A stretch of DNA of 64,000 bases from Comamonas serinivorans (GTDB lineage: Bacteria > Pseudomonadota > Gammaproteobacteria > Burkholderiales > Burkholderiaceae_C). Below the pieces are notes generated by a model. It saw nothing but the letters and a program-made list of their open reading frames with translations. It was not told the DNA's origin and did no database searches. Shown piece after piece: positions 40,727 to 49,120 of the stretch (positions are counted from its first letter, which is position 1; each line of letters opens with the position of its first letter). Made by a program: the position numbers and the translations under genes. The stretch lies in assembly GCF_002158865.1 (NCBI RefSeq), contig NZ_CP021455.1, positions 496,001-560,000 on the forward strand, read 5' to 3'.

Positions 40727-41101
40727 ATGAGTGAAGTGGCAGAAGTGGCCGTGAGCGAAGTGCCCGCCATGCCCGAACCCATCGTCTTCACCGACAGCGC
40801 CGCCACCAAGGTGGCTGACCTGATCGCGGAAGAAGGCAACCCCGATCTGAAGCTGCGCGTCTTCGTGCAAGGCGGCGGCTGCTCGGGCTTTCAGTACGGT
40901 TTCACGTTCGACGAGATCACCAACGACGATGACACCGTGATGAGCAAGAACGGCGTGTCGCTGCTCATCGATCCCATGAGCTACCAGTACCTCGTGGGCG
41001 CAGAGATCGACTACAAGGAAGACCTGCAAGGCGCGCAGTTCGTCATCAAGAACCCGAACGCCTCCACCACCTGCGGTTGCGGGTCGTCGTTCTCGGTCTG
41101 A
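40727..41101 (+). CDS. erpA: Iron-sulfur cluster insertion protein ErpA
   Basis: A 124-residue A-type Fe-S carrier. The three ligand cysteines are visible in FVQGGGCSGFQYGF and TTCGCGSSF. It delivers clusters to apoproteins, among them enzymes of isoprenoid synthesis. The ATG at 40727 follows TTTGGAG. The first 15 residues (VAEVAVSEVPAMPEP) are a short extension common in betaproteobacteria. The strongest dyad element in the window follows 45 bases past the stop. Confidence 0.97.
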   Translation: MSEVAEVAVSEVPAMPEPIVFTDSAATKVADLIAEEGNPDLKLRVFVQGGGCSGFQYGFTFDEITNDDDTVMSKNGVSLLIDPMSYQYLVGAEIDYKEDLQGAQFVIKNPNASTTCGCGSSFSV

Positions 41102-41437
41102 TCATCGGCATGGGCCTCAGTGCCCATGAGTGTTTGGATGTAAGCAGTATGACCCTGTTGCCGTTCAACATTGAACGGCAACAGGGTCATACTGCCTTTG
41201 TCGTGGGGATGACGCAGCCGAGCGTCTGAACGGCAAGCCGGAAGGGTCCAGTATGACCGCCTGCCCCGGGCGATGTGGCTGAACGTGTCAGCGGCACAGG
41301 GCGCGACGGGGCATGGGTCACGCATCTGGGCCACAAGGGTGGCGCTTGGCGGCTGTTCAGCACTGTGGGTGGATAGGCCGGCCGCATTTGAGCTGCCTCA
41401 CCGACCGCTGGGCTCCACGCCAGCGCGCCGCTTGCGC
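41102..41437. other. Convergent intergenic region with a perfect palindrome
   Basis: 336 bases between the erpA stop and the TerB/DUF697 stop. It holds the perfect dyad element and, at about 41230-41260, a fragment resembling half of one. Nothing else is supported. Confidence 0.6.
41147..41192. repeat. 46-bp dyad element downstream of erpA (perfect palindrome)
   Basis: Every base pairs: extending to 41144-41195 gives two 25-base arms and a 2-base loop with no mismatch. It fits GTAT-N11-CGTT-N8-AACG-N11-ATAC. It could act as a bidirectional 3'-end structure; the plus strand continues with TTTG only. Confidence 0.97.
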
Positions 41438-42451
41438 TCAAGCGGCTTTCTGTCCCCGCACCAGCGCCATGACCTCGTTCAGGTTGATCGTCTTGGCCTT
41501 CTCGCGCATGTCGGGCAGGTATTGCGTTTGCAACTGCTGGCCTTGGCCCAGGACGTTCTGGTAGGCGTCCTTGAGCATCTGGGTGGACAGCTGCCGGCCG
41601 CCTGCGTAGTACTGCAGCGCCACATGGCCCAGCGCGTAAGTGGTCGCGAAGCTCATGCCCGAGCTGATGGCCTGCTTGCCCACGCCCCCCAACACGCCGC
41701 CGATGGCCCCGCCGCCCACTTTGCGCAGCAGGCCGCCCAGCAGCTTGCGGCCCGCCTGCTCGAGGTATTGCGAGGTCAGGCCCACGCCCAGGGTGGCGAG
41801 GAAGTCCTTGATGTGCGAGCTGTCCAGCTCGTAGCCGTGCGCCTTGCCGATGGCATAGACCAGCCGCATCTGCAGCGGGATGATGGCCATGGTGGAGAGG
41901 GTCTCGGGCAGCAATTCCAGCGCGCCATTGGTGATGGCGGCGTTGCGGATCTGGCGCTCGAGCGCGGCCCGGTCCACCGACGCCTGCGGGGTTGCAGGGG
42001 CTGCGGTGCTGGCGGCTGCCGCCGCAACGAGGGGCACGGCTGCCGTGGCGGCTGGCACGGCGGGCGTGGCCGCGGCGGACAGGCCAGTGGCCTGGTCTTC
42101 AAACGCCTGGGCGGCGGCGCTGCCCAAGCCCAGCTGCTGGGCCAGCTGCTGCAGGAACGCGTGTTCCGCAGCGCTGGAGCTGCCGTCGGCATCGCACACG
42201 CAGACGGCCATTTCATACGCCAGCTGTCGGGCCTCGGCGCTGCTCAGCTCGCGGCTGGCCTGGGCCAGGTCCACGCGGCCCAGCATCACGTCCTGGTACA
42301 GCAGGGGCAGGTTCACGCCGGTCGAGGCCCCCAGGCCTTGCGCGATGTCGCGGATGGCGTCGCGCTCGCGCGCATGCTTGTCGCCATCGACGAACGCGGC
42401 GAGGAGGGCGATGCGCAGGATGTTCTGGGTGTCGCTGGTGCTCAGGCTCAT
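41438..42451 (-). CDS. TerB-like and DUF697 domain protein
   Basis: A 337-residue protein. Residues about 5-110 are a helical TerB/DjlA-like module (LRIALLAAFVDGDKHARERDAIRDIA, AYEMAVCVCDADGSSSAAEHAFLQQLA). An alanine-rich linker follows, then a DUF697 domain (INGALELLPETLSTMAIIPLQMRLVYAIGKAHGY in consensus terms; here TNGALELLPE) with a glycine-rich hydrophobic hairpin (VGGGAIGGVLGGVGKQAISSG) that should dip into the membrane. Likely an inner-membrane-associated protein. Links to tellurite or envelope stress come from the TerB name only. Monocistronic, converging with erpA. Confidence 0.85.
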   Translation of the reverse strand: MSLSTSDTQNILRIALLAAFVDGDKHARERDAIRDIAQGLGASTGVNLPLLYQDVMLGRVDLAQASRELSSAEARQLAYEMAVCVCDADGSSSAAEHAFLQQLAQQLGLGSAAAQAFEDQATGLSAAATPAVPAATAAVPLVAAAAASTAAPATPQASVDRAALERQIRNAAITNGALELLPETLSTMAIIPLQMRLVYAIGKAHGYELDSSHIKDFLATLGVGLTSQYLEQAGRKLLGGLLRKVGGGAIGGVLGGVGKQAISSGMSFATTYALGHVALQYYAGGRQLSTQMLKDAYQNVLGQGQQLQTQYLPDMREKAKTINLNEVMALVRGQKAA

Positions 42452-42750
42452 GGGGGTCTTTCCTGTCAAACAAGGGAGAAGGCCGCTGTGCGAACAGCGA
42501 CTGGCTGGGAGTGGGGGCCACCGGCGTTGGTTCCCGTCGATGGCCTCAGCGCGGTGCGGCGCCGGGTTGCTGCGTGGCGCAGCCGCGCGCGGTGCTGCGG
42601 TGTGCGATGCCGCTCGGCTGATGCCGCTGTCCGGCCGTCCAGCGCATCGGCGAGGCCGAGCCTGTGCTGAGGCCGACCGAGTCCCGCCCCAAGTCGAGCC
42701 AACGAAGAACGCCGTGCTCACGCCTGGTCGAACGGGATCAGGCGCGGTTG

Positions 42751-43191
42751 TCATCGCGTGAGTGCTGCCTGGGTCCAGCGCACGATGTCCACCAGCCCCA
42801 TGGCGCCGGCCTGGCGCGTGACCTCCTGCCCGCCCTTGAACAGGGCCAGGGTGGGGATGCTGCGGATGCCGTAGCGGCTGCCCAGGCCCGGCTCGGCCTG
42901 GGTGTCCACCTTCAGCAGCCGCACGTGGGGCTCGAGCTGGGCGGCGGCCTGCGCGTAGGCCGGGGCCATCATGCGGCAGGGGCCGCACCAGGGGGCCCAG
43001 AAGTCGACCAGCAAGGGCAGGTCGCTTTTCGCCAGGTGGCGGTCGAAACGCGCCTCGGTCACGGCCAGCGGTTGGGCCTCGAACAGGGCCTGATGGCATT
43101 TGCCGCACGTGGGCGATTTGCTCAGGTCGGCGTGCTGGATGCGGTTGATCGCATCGCAGTGCGGGCACACCAGGTGCAGGGATTCGGACAT
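42751..43191 (-). CDS. trxC: Thioredoxin 2
   Basis: A 146-residue protein. An N-terminal zinc finger has CPHC and CGKC, and the thioredoxin domain has the redox site DFWAPWCGPCRMMAP and the cis-proline segment RSIPTLALFKGG. TrxC reduces disulfides in the cytoplasm and is often induced by peroxide through OxyR; no OxyR site was looked for beyond a visual scan. The ATG at 43191 has a GGAGAG just upstream. Isolated gene, divergent from dinG. Confidence 0.97.
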   Translation of the reverse strand: MSESLHLVCPHCDAINRIQHADLSKSPTCGKCHQALFEAQPLAVTEARFDRHLAKSDLPLLVDFWAPWCGPCRMMAPAYAQAAAQLEPHVRLLKVDTQAEPGLGSRYGIRSIPTLALFKGGQEVTRQAGAMGLVDIVRWTQAALTR

Positions 43192-43496
43192 GGACTCTCC
43201 AGGAAGCGAGGCGCGTGGCCTCCTTGATCCGGGGTAGATGTCGACGCCGGGCCGCAATTTCAAGCGCCGCACGCGTCTGGCGCATGGCAGGCGGCACTGC
43301 GCAGCTGCCCCCGGGTCGATCTCCGCCATCATCACCGGGGGCGTGACCCTGCACGATGGTCGCACCTCGTTCGGCATGACCAACGCCCCGAAACGCGTGT
43401 GCGCCCACTCTGGACAGGCGGCCTCGGCGCGGTGAACCGCGTGGACCGAGACCCGCAGCCCGGTGGGGCGCCGGCCGCCGTGTCACACTCCCGGTC
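43192..43496. other. Divergent intergenic region between trxC and dinG
   Basis: 305 bases that should hold both promoters. I see no confident -10/-35 pair, LexA box or dyad element. Confidence 0.5.
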
Positions 43497-45815
43497 ATGA
43501 GTTTGTCGCCCACTCCGGGCATGCCCCCCGAGCCGCCCCGCGCGGCCCCCGCGCCTTCCCAAAGCGTCCGTGCCCAGGGCTGGCAGGCCCTGGCCTTGAG
43601 CGCCTTCGACGAGGTGGTGCAAGCCTCGTCGGGCTTCATGCCCCGTGCCGGCCAGCGCCAGATGGCCGAGCACATCGCCCACACCCTGAGCCTGGCCACG
43701 CTGCCCAGCGACCCCGCCGACAGCCTGAACCAGGGCGAACCGGTGGCCGAGCGCCGCGCCATCGCCGTCATCCAGGCCGGCACCGGCGTGGGCAAATCGC
43801 TGGCCTACAGCGCGACGGCCATCGCCATGGCGTTGGCGCGCGGCACGCGCGTGGTCATCTCGACCGCCACCGTCGCCCTGCAGGAGCAGCTGGTCAACAA
43901 AGACCTGCCCGCCCTGGCCGAGCGCCTGCCGGGCGGTTTTCGCTACGCGCTGGCCAAGGGCCGCGGGCGTTACGTCTGCAAGTTCAAGCTCGAACGCCTG
44001 GCCGCAGGCGCCGATGCCACCGAAGCCGAGGCCGACGCCGAGGCGGCCGATGACCTGTTCGGCGACGATCCGGCCTTTGGCACGCCGGTGGCCAGCCTGA
44101 GCACCGCCGAACGCCAGGCCCGCGTGCGCTTCTACAGCCGCATGGCCGATGTGCTGGCCGCCGGCCAGTGGGATGGCGACCGCGACAGCCTGGAGGTGCC
44201 GCCGGCCGGCGAGGTGTGGCAGCCCGTGGCCGCCGTGTCGCAGACCTGCACCGGCCGCCACTGCCCGGCCTTCGCCAGCTGCGTCTACTACGAACGGCGC
44301 AAGGCGCTGGTCAACGCCCAGGTCATCGTCGCCAACCACGACCTGCTGCTGTCGTCCATCGGCTCGCGCCTGCTGCCCGAACTGGGCCAGTGCCTGCTGA
44401 TCTTCGACGAAGCGCATCACTTGCCTGCCACGGCGCTGGACCAGTTCGCCACCCGTGCCGACCTGAACCGCAGCGGCTGGGTGGACACCCTGGCCAGCCG
44501 CGCGCAGCGCGTGGGCGGCCTGCTGGGCGTGGGCGAGGTGACCGACGTCAGCACGCACGCCCAGGCCTTGACGCGCCACCTGCGCGACGCTGAACGCCTG
44601 GTCAGCGACCTGTTCGGGGCTCAGCTGACCAGCCAGGCCGGCGGCTGGGGCCCGCCGCGGGTGCGCCTGCCGCTGGGCGCGCTGCCCGAGGTGCTGGCCG
44701 AGCCGGTGCAGCGCATCGAGCACCACGCCAACGGCTTCCTCACCGCCTTGCGTGCCGTGGCCAAGGCGCTCAAGGCCGACATCAAGGACAAGCCCGACGA
44801 GGCGCGGCGCCTGTCCACGCTCTACGCCCAGATCGGCATGCTTGCGCCGCGCCTCGAAGAGTTGGCCGCCACCGCTTCGTCGCTGTTGCACTCGCCCGAA
44901 GAAGGGGCGCCGCCCATGGCCAAGTGGATCACGCTGAGCCAGCCGGCCGATGAGCGTGCGCCCGACGCCGGCAAGACCGGGCGCCGCGCCGCGGCCAGCG
45001 CGTTCACGCCCGTGCTCAGCCTGCATGCCAGCCCCATTCTGCCGTCAGTATCACTACACCACCGTTTGTGGAAAAACGTGAGCGGGGCCATACTCACGTC
45101 GGCCACCATGACCAGCCTGGGCAAATTCGATTTCTTCCTGCGCGATGCCGGGCTGGCGCAGGATGCCGCTGTCACCACGCTGGCCGTCGAGAGCCCGTTC
45201 GACTTCGCGCGCCAGGGCGAGCTGATCGCCGCCGCCACGCAGGCCGACCCGCGCCAGGCCGAGCGCTTCAACGCCGAAATGTGCACCCAGCTCATGCGCG
45301 ACCTGCAGCAGGTCAAGGCCGGTGCGCTGGTGCTGTTCACCTCGCGCGCGCAGCTCACCCAGGCCGTGGCGGCGCTGCCGCCCACCCTGCGCAGCCGCAC
45401 CCTGGTGCAGACCGAGCTGCCGCGCAGCCAGTTGCTCCAGCAGCACCGCGACGCCGTCGCCAAAGGCCAGCCCTCCATCATCTTCGGCATGCAGTCGTTC
45501 GGCGAGGGCCTGGACTTGCCCGGCGCGCTCTGCGAGTCGCTGTTCATCACCAAGCTGCCGTTTGCACCGCCCGACGAACCGGTGAGCGAGGCCCGCGCCG
45601 AGTGGCTGCGCAGCATCGCACGCGACCCCTTCATCGAGCTCGTCGTGCCCGCCACCGCCATCCGCCTGGCGCAGTGGATGGGCCGCGCCATCCGCACCGA
45701 AGCCGATCACGCCCAGGTCACGTGCTACGACAAGCGCCTGACCGGCACCAGCTACGGCCAGCAGCTGCTCAAAGGCGTGCCGCCATTCCGCCTGGTGCAG
45801 CGCGGGCCGGGTTGA
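43497..45815 (+). CDS. dinG: DinG-type ATP-dependent DNA helicase
   Basis: A 772-residue XPD-like superfamily 2 helicase. Walker A is IQAGTGVGKSLAYS, Walker B is IFDEAHHL, and four cysteines spaced for a 4Fe-4S cluster occur between them (RYVCKFKLE, SQTCTGRHCPAFASCVYYERRK). C-terminal motifs are LTSATMTSLG, SFGEGLDLPG and MGRAIRTEAD. DinG unwinds 5'-to-3' and helps clear R-loops and replication-transcription conflicts. A dyad element at 45048-45093 is translated in frame just before LTSAT (residues about 518-532) without an obvious change in length. Confidence 0.93.
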   Translation: MSLSPTPGMPPEPPRAAPAPSQSVRAQGWQALALSAFDEVVQASSGFMPRAGQRQMAEHIAHTLSLATLPSDPADSLNQGEPVAERRAIAVIQAGTGVGKSLAYSATAIAMALARGTRVVISTATVALQEQLVNKDLPALAERLPGGFRYALAKGRGRYVCKFKLERLAAGADATEAEADAEAADDLFGDDPAFGTPVASLSTAERQARVRFYSRMADVLAAGQWDGDRDSLEVPPAGEVWQPVAAVSQTCTGRHCPAFASCVYYERRKALVNAQVIVANHDLLLSSIGSRLLPELGQCLLIFDEAHHLPATALDQFATRADLNRSGWVDTLASRAQRVGGLLGVGEVTDVSTHAQALTRHLRDAERLVSDLFGAQLTSQAGGWGPPRVRLPLGALPEVLAEPVQRIEHHANGFLTALRAVAKALKADIKDKPDEARRLSTLYAQIGMLAPRLEELAATASSLLHSPEEGAPPMAKWITLSQPADERAPDAGKTGRRAAASAFTPVLSLHASPILPSVSLHHRLWKNVSGAILTSATMTSLGKFDFFLRDAGLAQDAAVTTLAVESPFDFARQGELIAAATQADPRQAERFNAEMCTQLMRDLQQVKAGALVLFTSRAQLTQAVAALPPTLRSRTLVQTELPRSQLLQQHRDAVAKGQPSIIFGMQSFGEGLDLPGALCESLFITKLPFAPPDEPVSEARAEWLRSIARDPFIELVVPATAIRLAQWMGRAIRTEADHAQVTCYDKRLTGTSYGQQLLKGVPPFRLVQRGPG
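45048..45093. repeat. 46-bp dyad element inside dinG
   Basis: Exact GTAT-N11-CGTT-N8-AACG-N11-ATAC. The N11 arms hardly pair with each other, so this copy keeps the tetrads but not the stem. Confidence 0.75.
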
Positions 45816-45940
45816 GGGCGAGGGGGCGCCTTCGCGGCTGTGCTGAGGCGCATGCGGCGCGCCGCCCATGACCACCTTGGCGGAATGCTGTCGCGCTGGC
45901 GCCTGCACGCCGAGCGTGCCGCTCACGGCACCATGTTCGG

Positions 45941-46090
45941 CTACCCCTCGAAACGGACCTGCGCTTTGGCCGACCACATCGCCATCACATCGCGCCAGGT
46001 GTGTGGCTCGGCTGGAGACATGCCGCGCAGCGCATCCTCCATTGCCGCGCGCTCGTGGTTGGATGCGGTGCGCTGGTTGCTCCGAGTCAT
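45941..46090 (-). CDS. Small hypothetical protein (49 residues)
   Basis: An open frame from an ATG at 46090 with codon use like its neighbours (mostly G or C at third positions), in an otherwise empty 328-base gap. The product is hydrophilic (TSNHERAAMEDALRGMSPAE then HTWRDVMAMW) and not recognised. GGGAAG lies about 9 bases upstream as a weak ribosome-binding site. It could be chance. Confidence 0.3.
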   Translation of the reverse strand: MTRSNQRTASNHERAAMEDALRGMSPAEPHTWRDVMAMWSAKAQVRFEG

Positions 46091-46143
46091 GTGCATCGGC
46101 TTCCCGCCACGAGGCTTGGCAGGTGCAGGCGGCAGATCGGATC

Positions 46144-47352
46144 TCAGCCCAGCGGCGCCAGCTGCACCTGCTTGAGTGCGCGCCGGTGCTGCGCGTAGTC
46201 GGGCATGACGCGCGCGACGATGGCCCAGAAGCGTGGGCTGTGGTTCATCTCGTGCAGGTGGGCCAGTTCGTGGACGATGACGTAATCGGCCAGCTCGGGC
46301 GGCAGCTGAATCAGCCGCCAGTGCAGGCGGATGCTGCCGTCGCTGCTGGCGCTGCCCCAGCGCGTGCGGGCGTTGGTCAGGCCCATGCGCTGCCAGCGCA
46401 CGCCCACCAGCGGGGCGAAGTGGTCCAGGCGCGCGGCGAAGTGGCGGCGGGCCAGGCCTTGCAGCCAGCTCAGGACCGCGGCATGCCAGCGGGTGGCGTC
46501 GGCTTGAGCGGGCAGGCTGACGTGAAGTGTCAGATTGGATGGGGTGAGTATGGAGGCGTTGTCGTTGTTCGTGTCAACGGTGCTTGAGGGTACTCCGTGA
46601 GCAGAGCGTTCGCCTGCTGCCGTGCCTGACGCCGTGGCGTTCAACGCGGGCGCGCTGGATCCCGCCAGCAGGCGTGCGACAACGCGCATGCGCGCCGTGC
46701 CCGGGGATGCGCCCGGCATGCCCTGCACCTGCACGCGCCGGCCCAGCACGGCCAGCGTCTGCCCCGGATGGAACGCGGCGACCGCGGCCGGTGCGCTGGC
46801 GTGGTGCTGCAGCTTGTCCACGATCCACGCGGCCCGCGCCTGCAGGGCTTGCTGCACCTGGGCCTGGGTCGCCCAGCGCGGTGCCCGCACTTGCAGGCCC
46901 TGGGGGTTCACCGTCATGCCGATGGTGCGGCGGCGGCCGTGGGCGTAGTGGTAGGCCACGGGCAGGCCGGCCAGGGTGACCTGCCGGTTGGCTTGCGGAT
47001 GACGGTGTTCGTGCAGGGCGGGGGCTGCGGCGGGTGCGGTGTCCGCAGCCAGGGGCGGGTCCACGGGCGTGGCGAGCAGCAGCGCGAGGTCGCCGGCCGG
47101 CCGTGGGGTGGGGGTGCCAAGGGCGAGGCCGGCCGCGCGGGGCGGGCCCGAGGGCGCGGGGTGTGGCGCGCGCGCTGTCGGGCCGAGGTCGTCCCCCCGA
47201 TCGCCTGCTCGATCTGGGGCTGCCCCGGGTGTGGCGGCCGTGTGCGGGTTGCCCGGGGCCACGGTGTCGGGATGAGAGAGGGGGCTGAGCGCGGCGGGAT
47301 CGGCCGTGGCGCCTGGCCAGGGCTCGGGGCTCAGCAGGTCGAGTTGGCGCAT
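46144..47352 (-). CDS. YgjP-like M48-family metal-dependent hydrolase (SprT-like)
   Basis: A 402-residue protein. The C-terminal domain has the zinc site in YVIVHELAHLHEMNHSPRFW and a preceding RWGSASSDGSIRLHWRLIQLP, the YgjP (DUF45) pattern; the family includes metallohydrolases of uncertain substrate. The N-terminal ~140 residues are a Pro/Ala/Gly-rich disordered extension not found in short homologues. An in-frame dyad element (46548-46593) encodes about residues 254-268 (VPSSTVDTNNDNASILT) in a poorly conserved inserted segment. It follows the plsC gene by about 30 bases in the opposite order of transcription, so it is upstream in the same direction. Confidence 0.85.
   Translation of the reverse strand: MRQLDLLSPEPWPGATADPAALSPLSHPDTVAPGNPHTAATPGAAPDRAGDRGDDLGPTARAPHPAPSGPPRAAGLALGTPTPRPAGDLALLLATPVDPPLAADTAPAAAPALHEHRHPQANRQVTLAGLPVAYHYAHGRRRTIGMTVNPQGLQVRAPRWATQAQVQQALQARAAWIVDKLQHHASAPAAVAAFHPGQTLAVLGRRVQVQGMPGASPGTARMRVVARLLAGSSAPALNATASGTAAGERSAHGVPSSTVDTNNDNASILTPSNLTLHVSLPAQADATRWHAAVLSWLQGLARRHFAARLDHFAPLVGVRWQRMGLTNARTRWGSASSDGSIRLHWRLIQLPPELADYVIVHELAHLHEMNHSPRFWAIVARVMPDYAQHRRALKQVQLAPLG
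46548..46593. repeat. 46-bp dyad element inside the ygjP-like gene
   Basis: GTAT-N11-CGTT, then AACG one base late (N9/N10), then GTAC, with an exact total of 46 bp. It is translated in frame in a low-conservation segment. Confidence 0.75.
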
Positions 47353-47383
47353 GGGCGAGGCCGCAGCTCGGCGGGGCTGGGGT

Positions 47384-48241
47384 TCAGGCCGATTCCTGCG
47401 CCGCCGCGGGCGCGTCTTCGCCGGCCTGGGCCTCGCGTTCGGCTTGACGTGCGGCGCGCAGCTCGGCCTTGCTCAGGCGCACATAGGGCGGCAGCGGCGG
47501 CTGGCCGACATAGGCCTCGGGGTCGAGCCGGCGCATCTCGGATTCGATCCAGTGCGCGACCTCTTTGTTGAGGTCGTCGGCACTGCGGCCGGCGGCCGCG
47601 ATGGGCGGGCCGATGGAGATGTCGACGATGCCGGGCTTCTTCACGAAGGCGCCCTTGGGCCAGCATTTGGCGCTGGTCACGGCGATGGGGATGATCTGGG
47701 CGCCGCAGGCCACGGCCAGGCGCGCACCGCCGCTTTTGTAGTCGCCGGCTTCGCCGCGCCGCGTGCGGGTGCCTTCGGGGAACATGATGATCCACTTGCC
47801 CATGCGCAGCTGGCGCTTGCCGGCCGTCACCAGCTTGCGGAAGGCCTGCACGCCTTTGCTGCGGTCGATGTAGATCATGTCCATGGCGCCCATCACCCAG
47901 CCGAAGAAGGGGATGTAGAGCAGCTCGCGCTTGAACACGAACGCCAGCGGCCTGGGCATGACGGCCGCCATGGAGAAGGTCTCCCAGGTCGACTGGTGCT
48001 TGACCAGCAGCAGCGTGGGCGTGTCGTCGCCGGGCTGGGGCAGGTGCTCGGTGCCGCTGACGCGGTTGTGGATGCCCAGCAGCAGGGTGCCGCTGTCCAC
48101 CGACAGCTTGAGCCAGCGCCGGCACGCGCCATACAGCTGGTCGCCGCGCACGAAGAGGCGGGCGATCAGCACGGCTGTGGCCCAGGGAATGAGGGTCACC
48201 ACCATGAACAGCAGGTGCAGGACGGAGCGGATGAAAGCCAT
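47384..48241 (-). CDS. plsC: 1-acyl-sn-glycerol-3-phosphate acyltransferase
   Basis: A 285-residue protein with an N-terminal membrane helix and the LPLAT domain. The first catalytic block is KHQSTWETF (H-x4-E where most relatives have H-x4-D; the E form is common in betaproteobacteria as far as I know). Next comes FKRELLYIPFFGWVM and the second block IMFPEGTRT, then IPIAV. It adds the second acyl chain to make phosphatidic acid at the inner membrane. Start ATG at 48241, 35 bases after the gmhB stop, so probably one transcript with it. Confidence 0.95.
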   Translation of the reverse strand: MAFIRSVLHLLFMVVTLIPWATAVLIARLFVRGDQLYGACRRWLKLSVDSGTLLLGIHNRVSGTEHLPQPGDDTPTLLLVKHQSTWETFSMAAVMPRPLAFVFKRELLYIPFFGWVMGAMDMIYIDRSKGVQAFRKLVTAGKRQLRMGKWIIMFPEGTRTRRGEAGDYKSGGARLAVACGAQIIPIAVTSAKCWPKGAFVKKPGIVDISIGPPIAAAGRSADDLNKEVAHWIESEMRRLDPEAYVGQPPLPPYVRLSKAELRAARQAEREAQAGEDAPAAAQESA

Positions 48242-48276
48242 GGATGCGCGTGAACAGGAAGAGGGGCGAAGGGCGA

Positions 48277-48879
48277 TCAGCCCAGGGACGGGCTGACGGC
48301 GGCCTGGCCGGTGGGCGGCGGGGCGCTGGGCGCTTGTGCGACCAGGGCCTGCGCCAGGGCGCCCAGGTCCGCGTGCACGTGCACGTCGTCGCCGAAGGCG
48401 GCCGGCAGGGGATCGGTGCTGTCCGGTCGGCCACGCCCGGTCAGCACCAGGTGCACGCGGCAACCGGCAGCGCGGGCGGCCTGCACGTCGGCCAGGCTGT
48501 TGCCCACGGCATGCACCTGGGCCAGGTCCACGCCGTAGCGCAGGCCGATCTGCGTGAACAGGCCGGGCTTGGGCTTGCGGCAATCGCACTGGTCTTCGGG
48601 CACGTGAGGGCAGAAGAACACCGAATCGATGCGGCCACCGGCGGCGGCCAGCTCTTTGTGCAGGCGGGCGTGGACCTCGTTGAGCGCCGCCATGTCGATC
48701 AGGCCGCGTCCCAGGCCGGGCACGTTGGCCGCGATCACCACGGTGTAGCCGGCCTGGTTCAGGCGGGCCACGGCCTCCAGCGCGCCGGGCAGGGCCTGCC
48801 ATTGCTCGGGCCGGGCGATGAAGGCGTCGGTCTCGGCGTTGAGGGTGCCATCGCGGTCGAGGATGACGAGTTTCAGCAT
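48277..48879 (-). CDS. gmhB: D-glycero-beta-D-manno-heptose 1,7-bisphosphate 7-phosphatase (motif variant)
   Basis: A 200-residue HAD phosphatase. Motif I is VILDRDGTLN, and a zinc-binding loop is present as CPHVPEDQCDCRKPKPG, which is diagnostic for GmhB/HisB-N. It dephosphorylates heptose bisphosphate for LPS core synthesis. Odd points: the loop-2 motif normally TNQSG reads AANVPG, and the acidic motif normally GDSxxD reads VGNSLADVQAA, with Asn replacing the first Asp. These residues normally bind phosphate and magnesium, so activity may be changed. The ATG at 48879 is chosen to place motif I at residue 5. Confidence 0.88.
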   Translation of the reverse strand: MLKLVILDRDGTLNAETDAFIARPEQWQALPGALEAVARLNQAGYTVVIAANVPGLGRGLIDMAALNEVHARLHKELAAAGGRIDSVFFCPHVPEDQCDCRKPKPGLFTQIGLRYGVDLAQVHAVGNSLADVQAARAAGCRVHLVLTGRGRPDSTDPLPAAFGDDVHVHADLGALAQALVAQAPSAPPPTGQAAVSPSLG

Positions 48880-49059
48880 CGCGCCATTATCGGCCTGCAT
48901 CCGCCGGCACAGCAGCCGCGCCACTCCAGGGCCGACGCCGGGCGGGCCGCGTGGCGGGCGCACGCGCGGCGGGGGCGCCCGGGTGTCGCGCTGCGGCCGG
49001 GGCGACGACGCGCGACCGGTCGCCTGGCCTGGGGTGTGGCGTGAATCATTTCAAAGGCA

Positions 49060-49105
49060 GTATGCCCCGCTTGTTGTTGGATTGAAAACGGGACGGGCTG
49101 CATAC
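49060..49105. repeat. 46-bp dyad element downstream of glyS
   Basis: GTAT-N11-TGTT-N8-AACG-N11-ATAC, one base off in the left inner tetrad, extended outward by GGCA/TGCC. It ends 15 bases past the glyS stop on the minus strand. Confidence 0.9.
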
Positions 49106-49120
49106 TGCCTGATGACCTCG

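Noticed and set aside
41230..41262. AACGGCAA and CCAGTATG fragment downstream of the perfect palindrome
   Set aside because: The parts are in the wrong order and spacing for a full element and no partner arm is present; at most a fragment.
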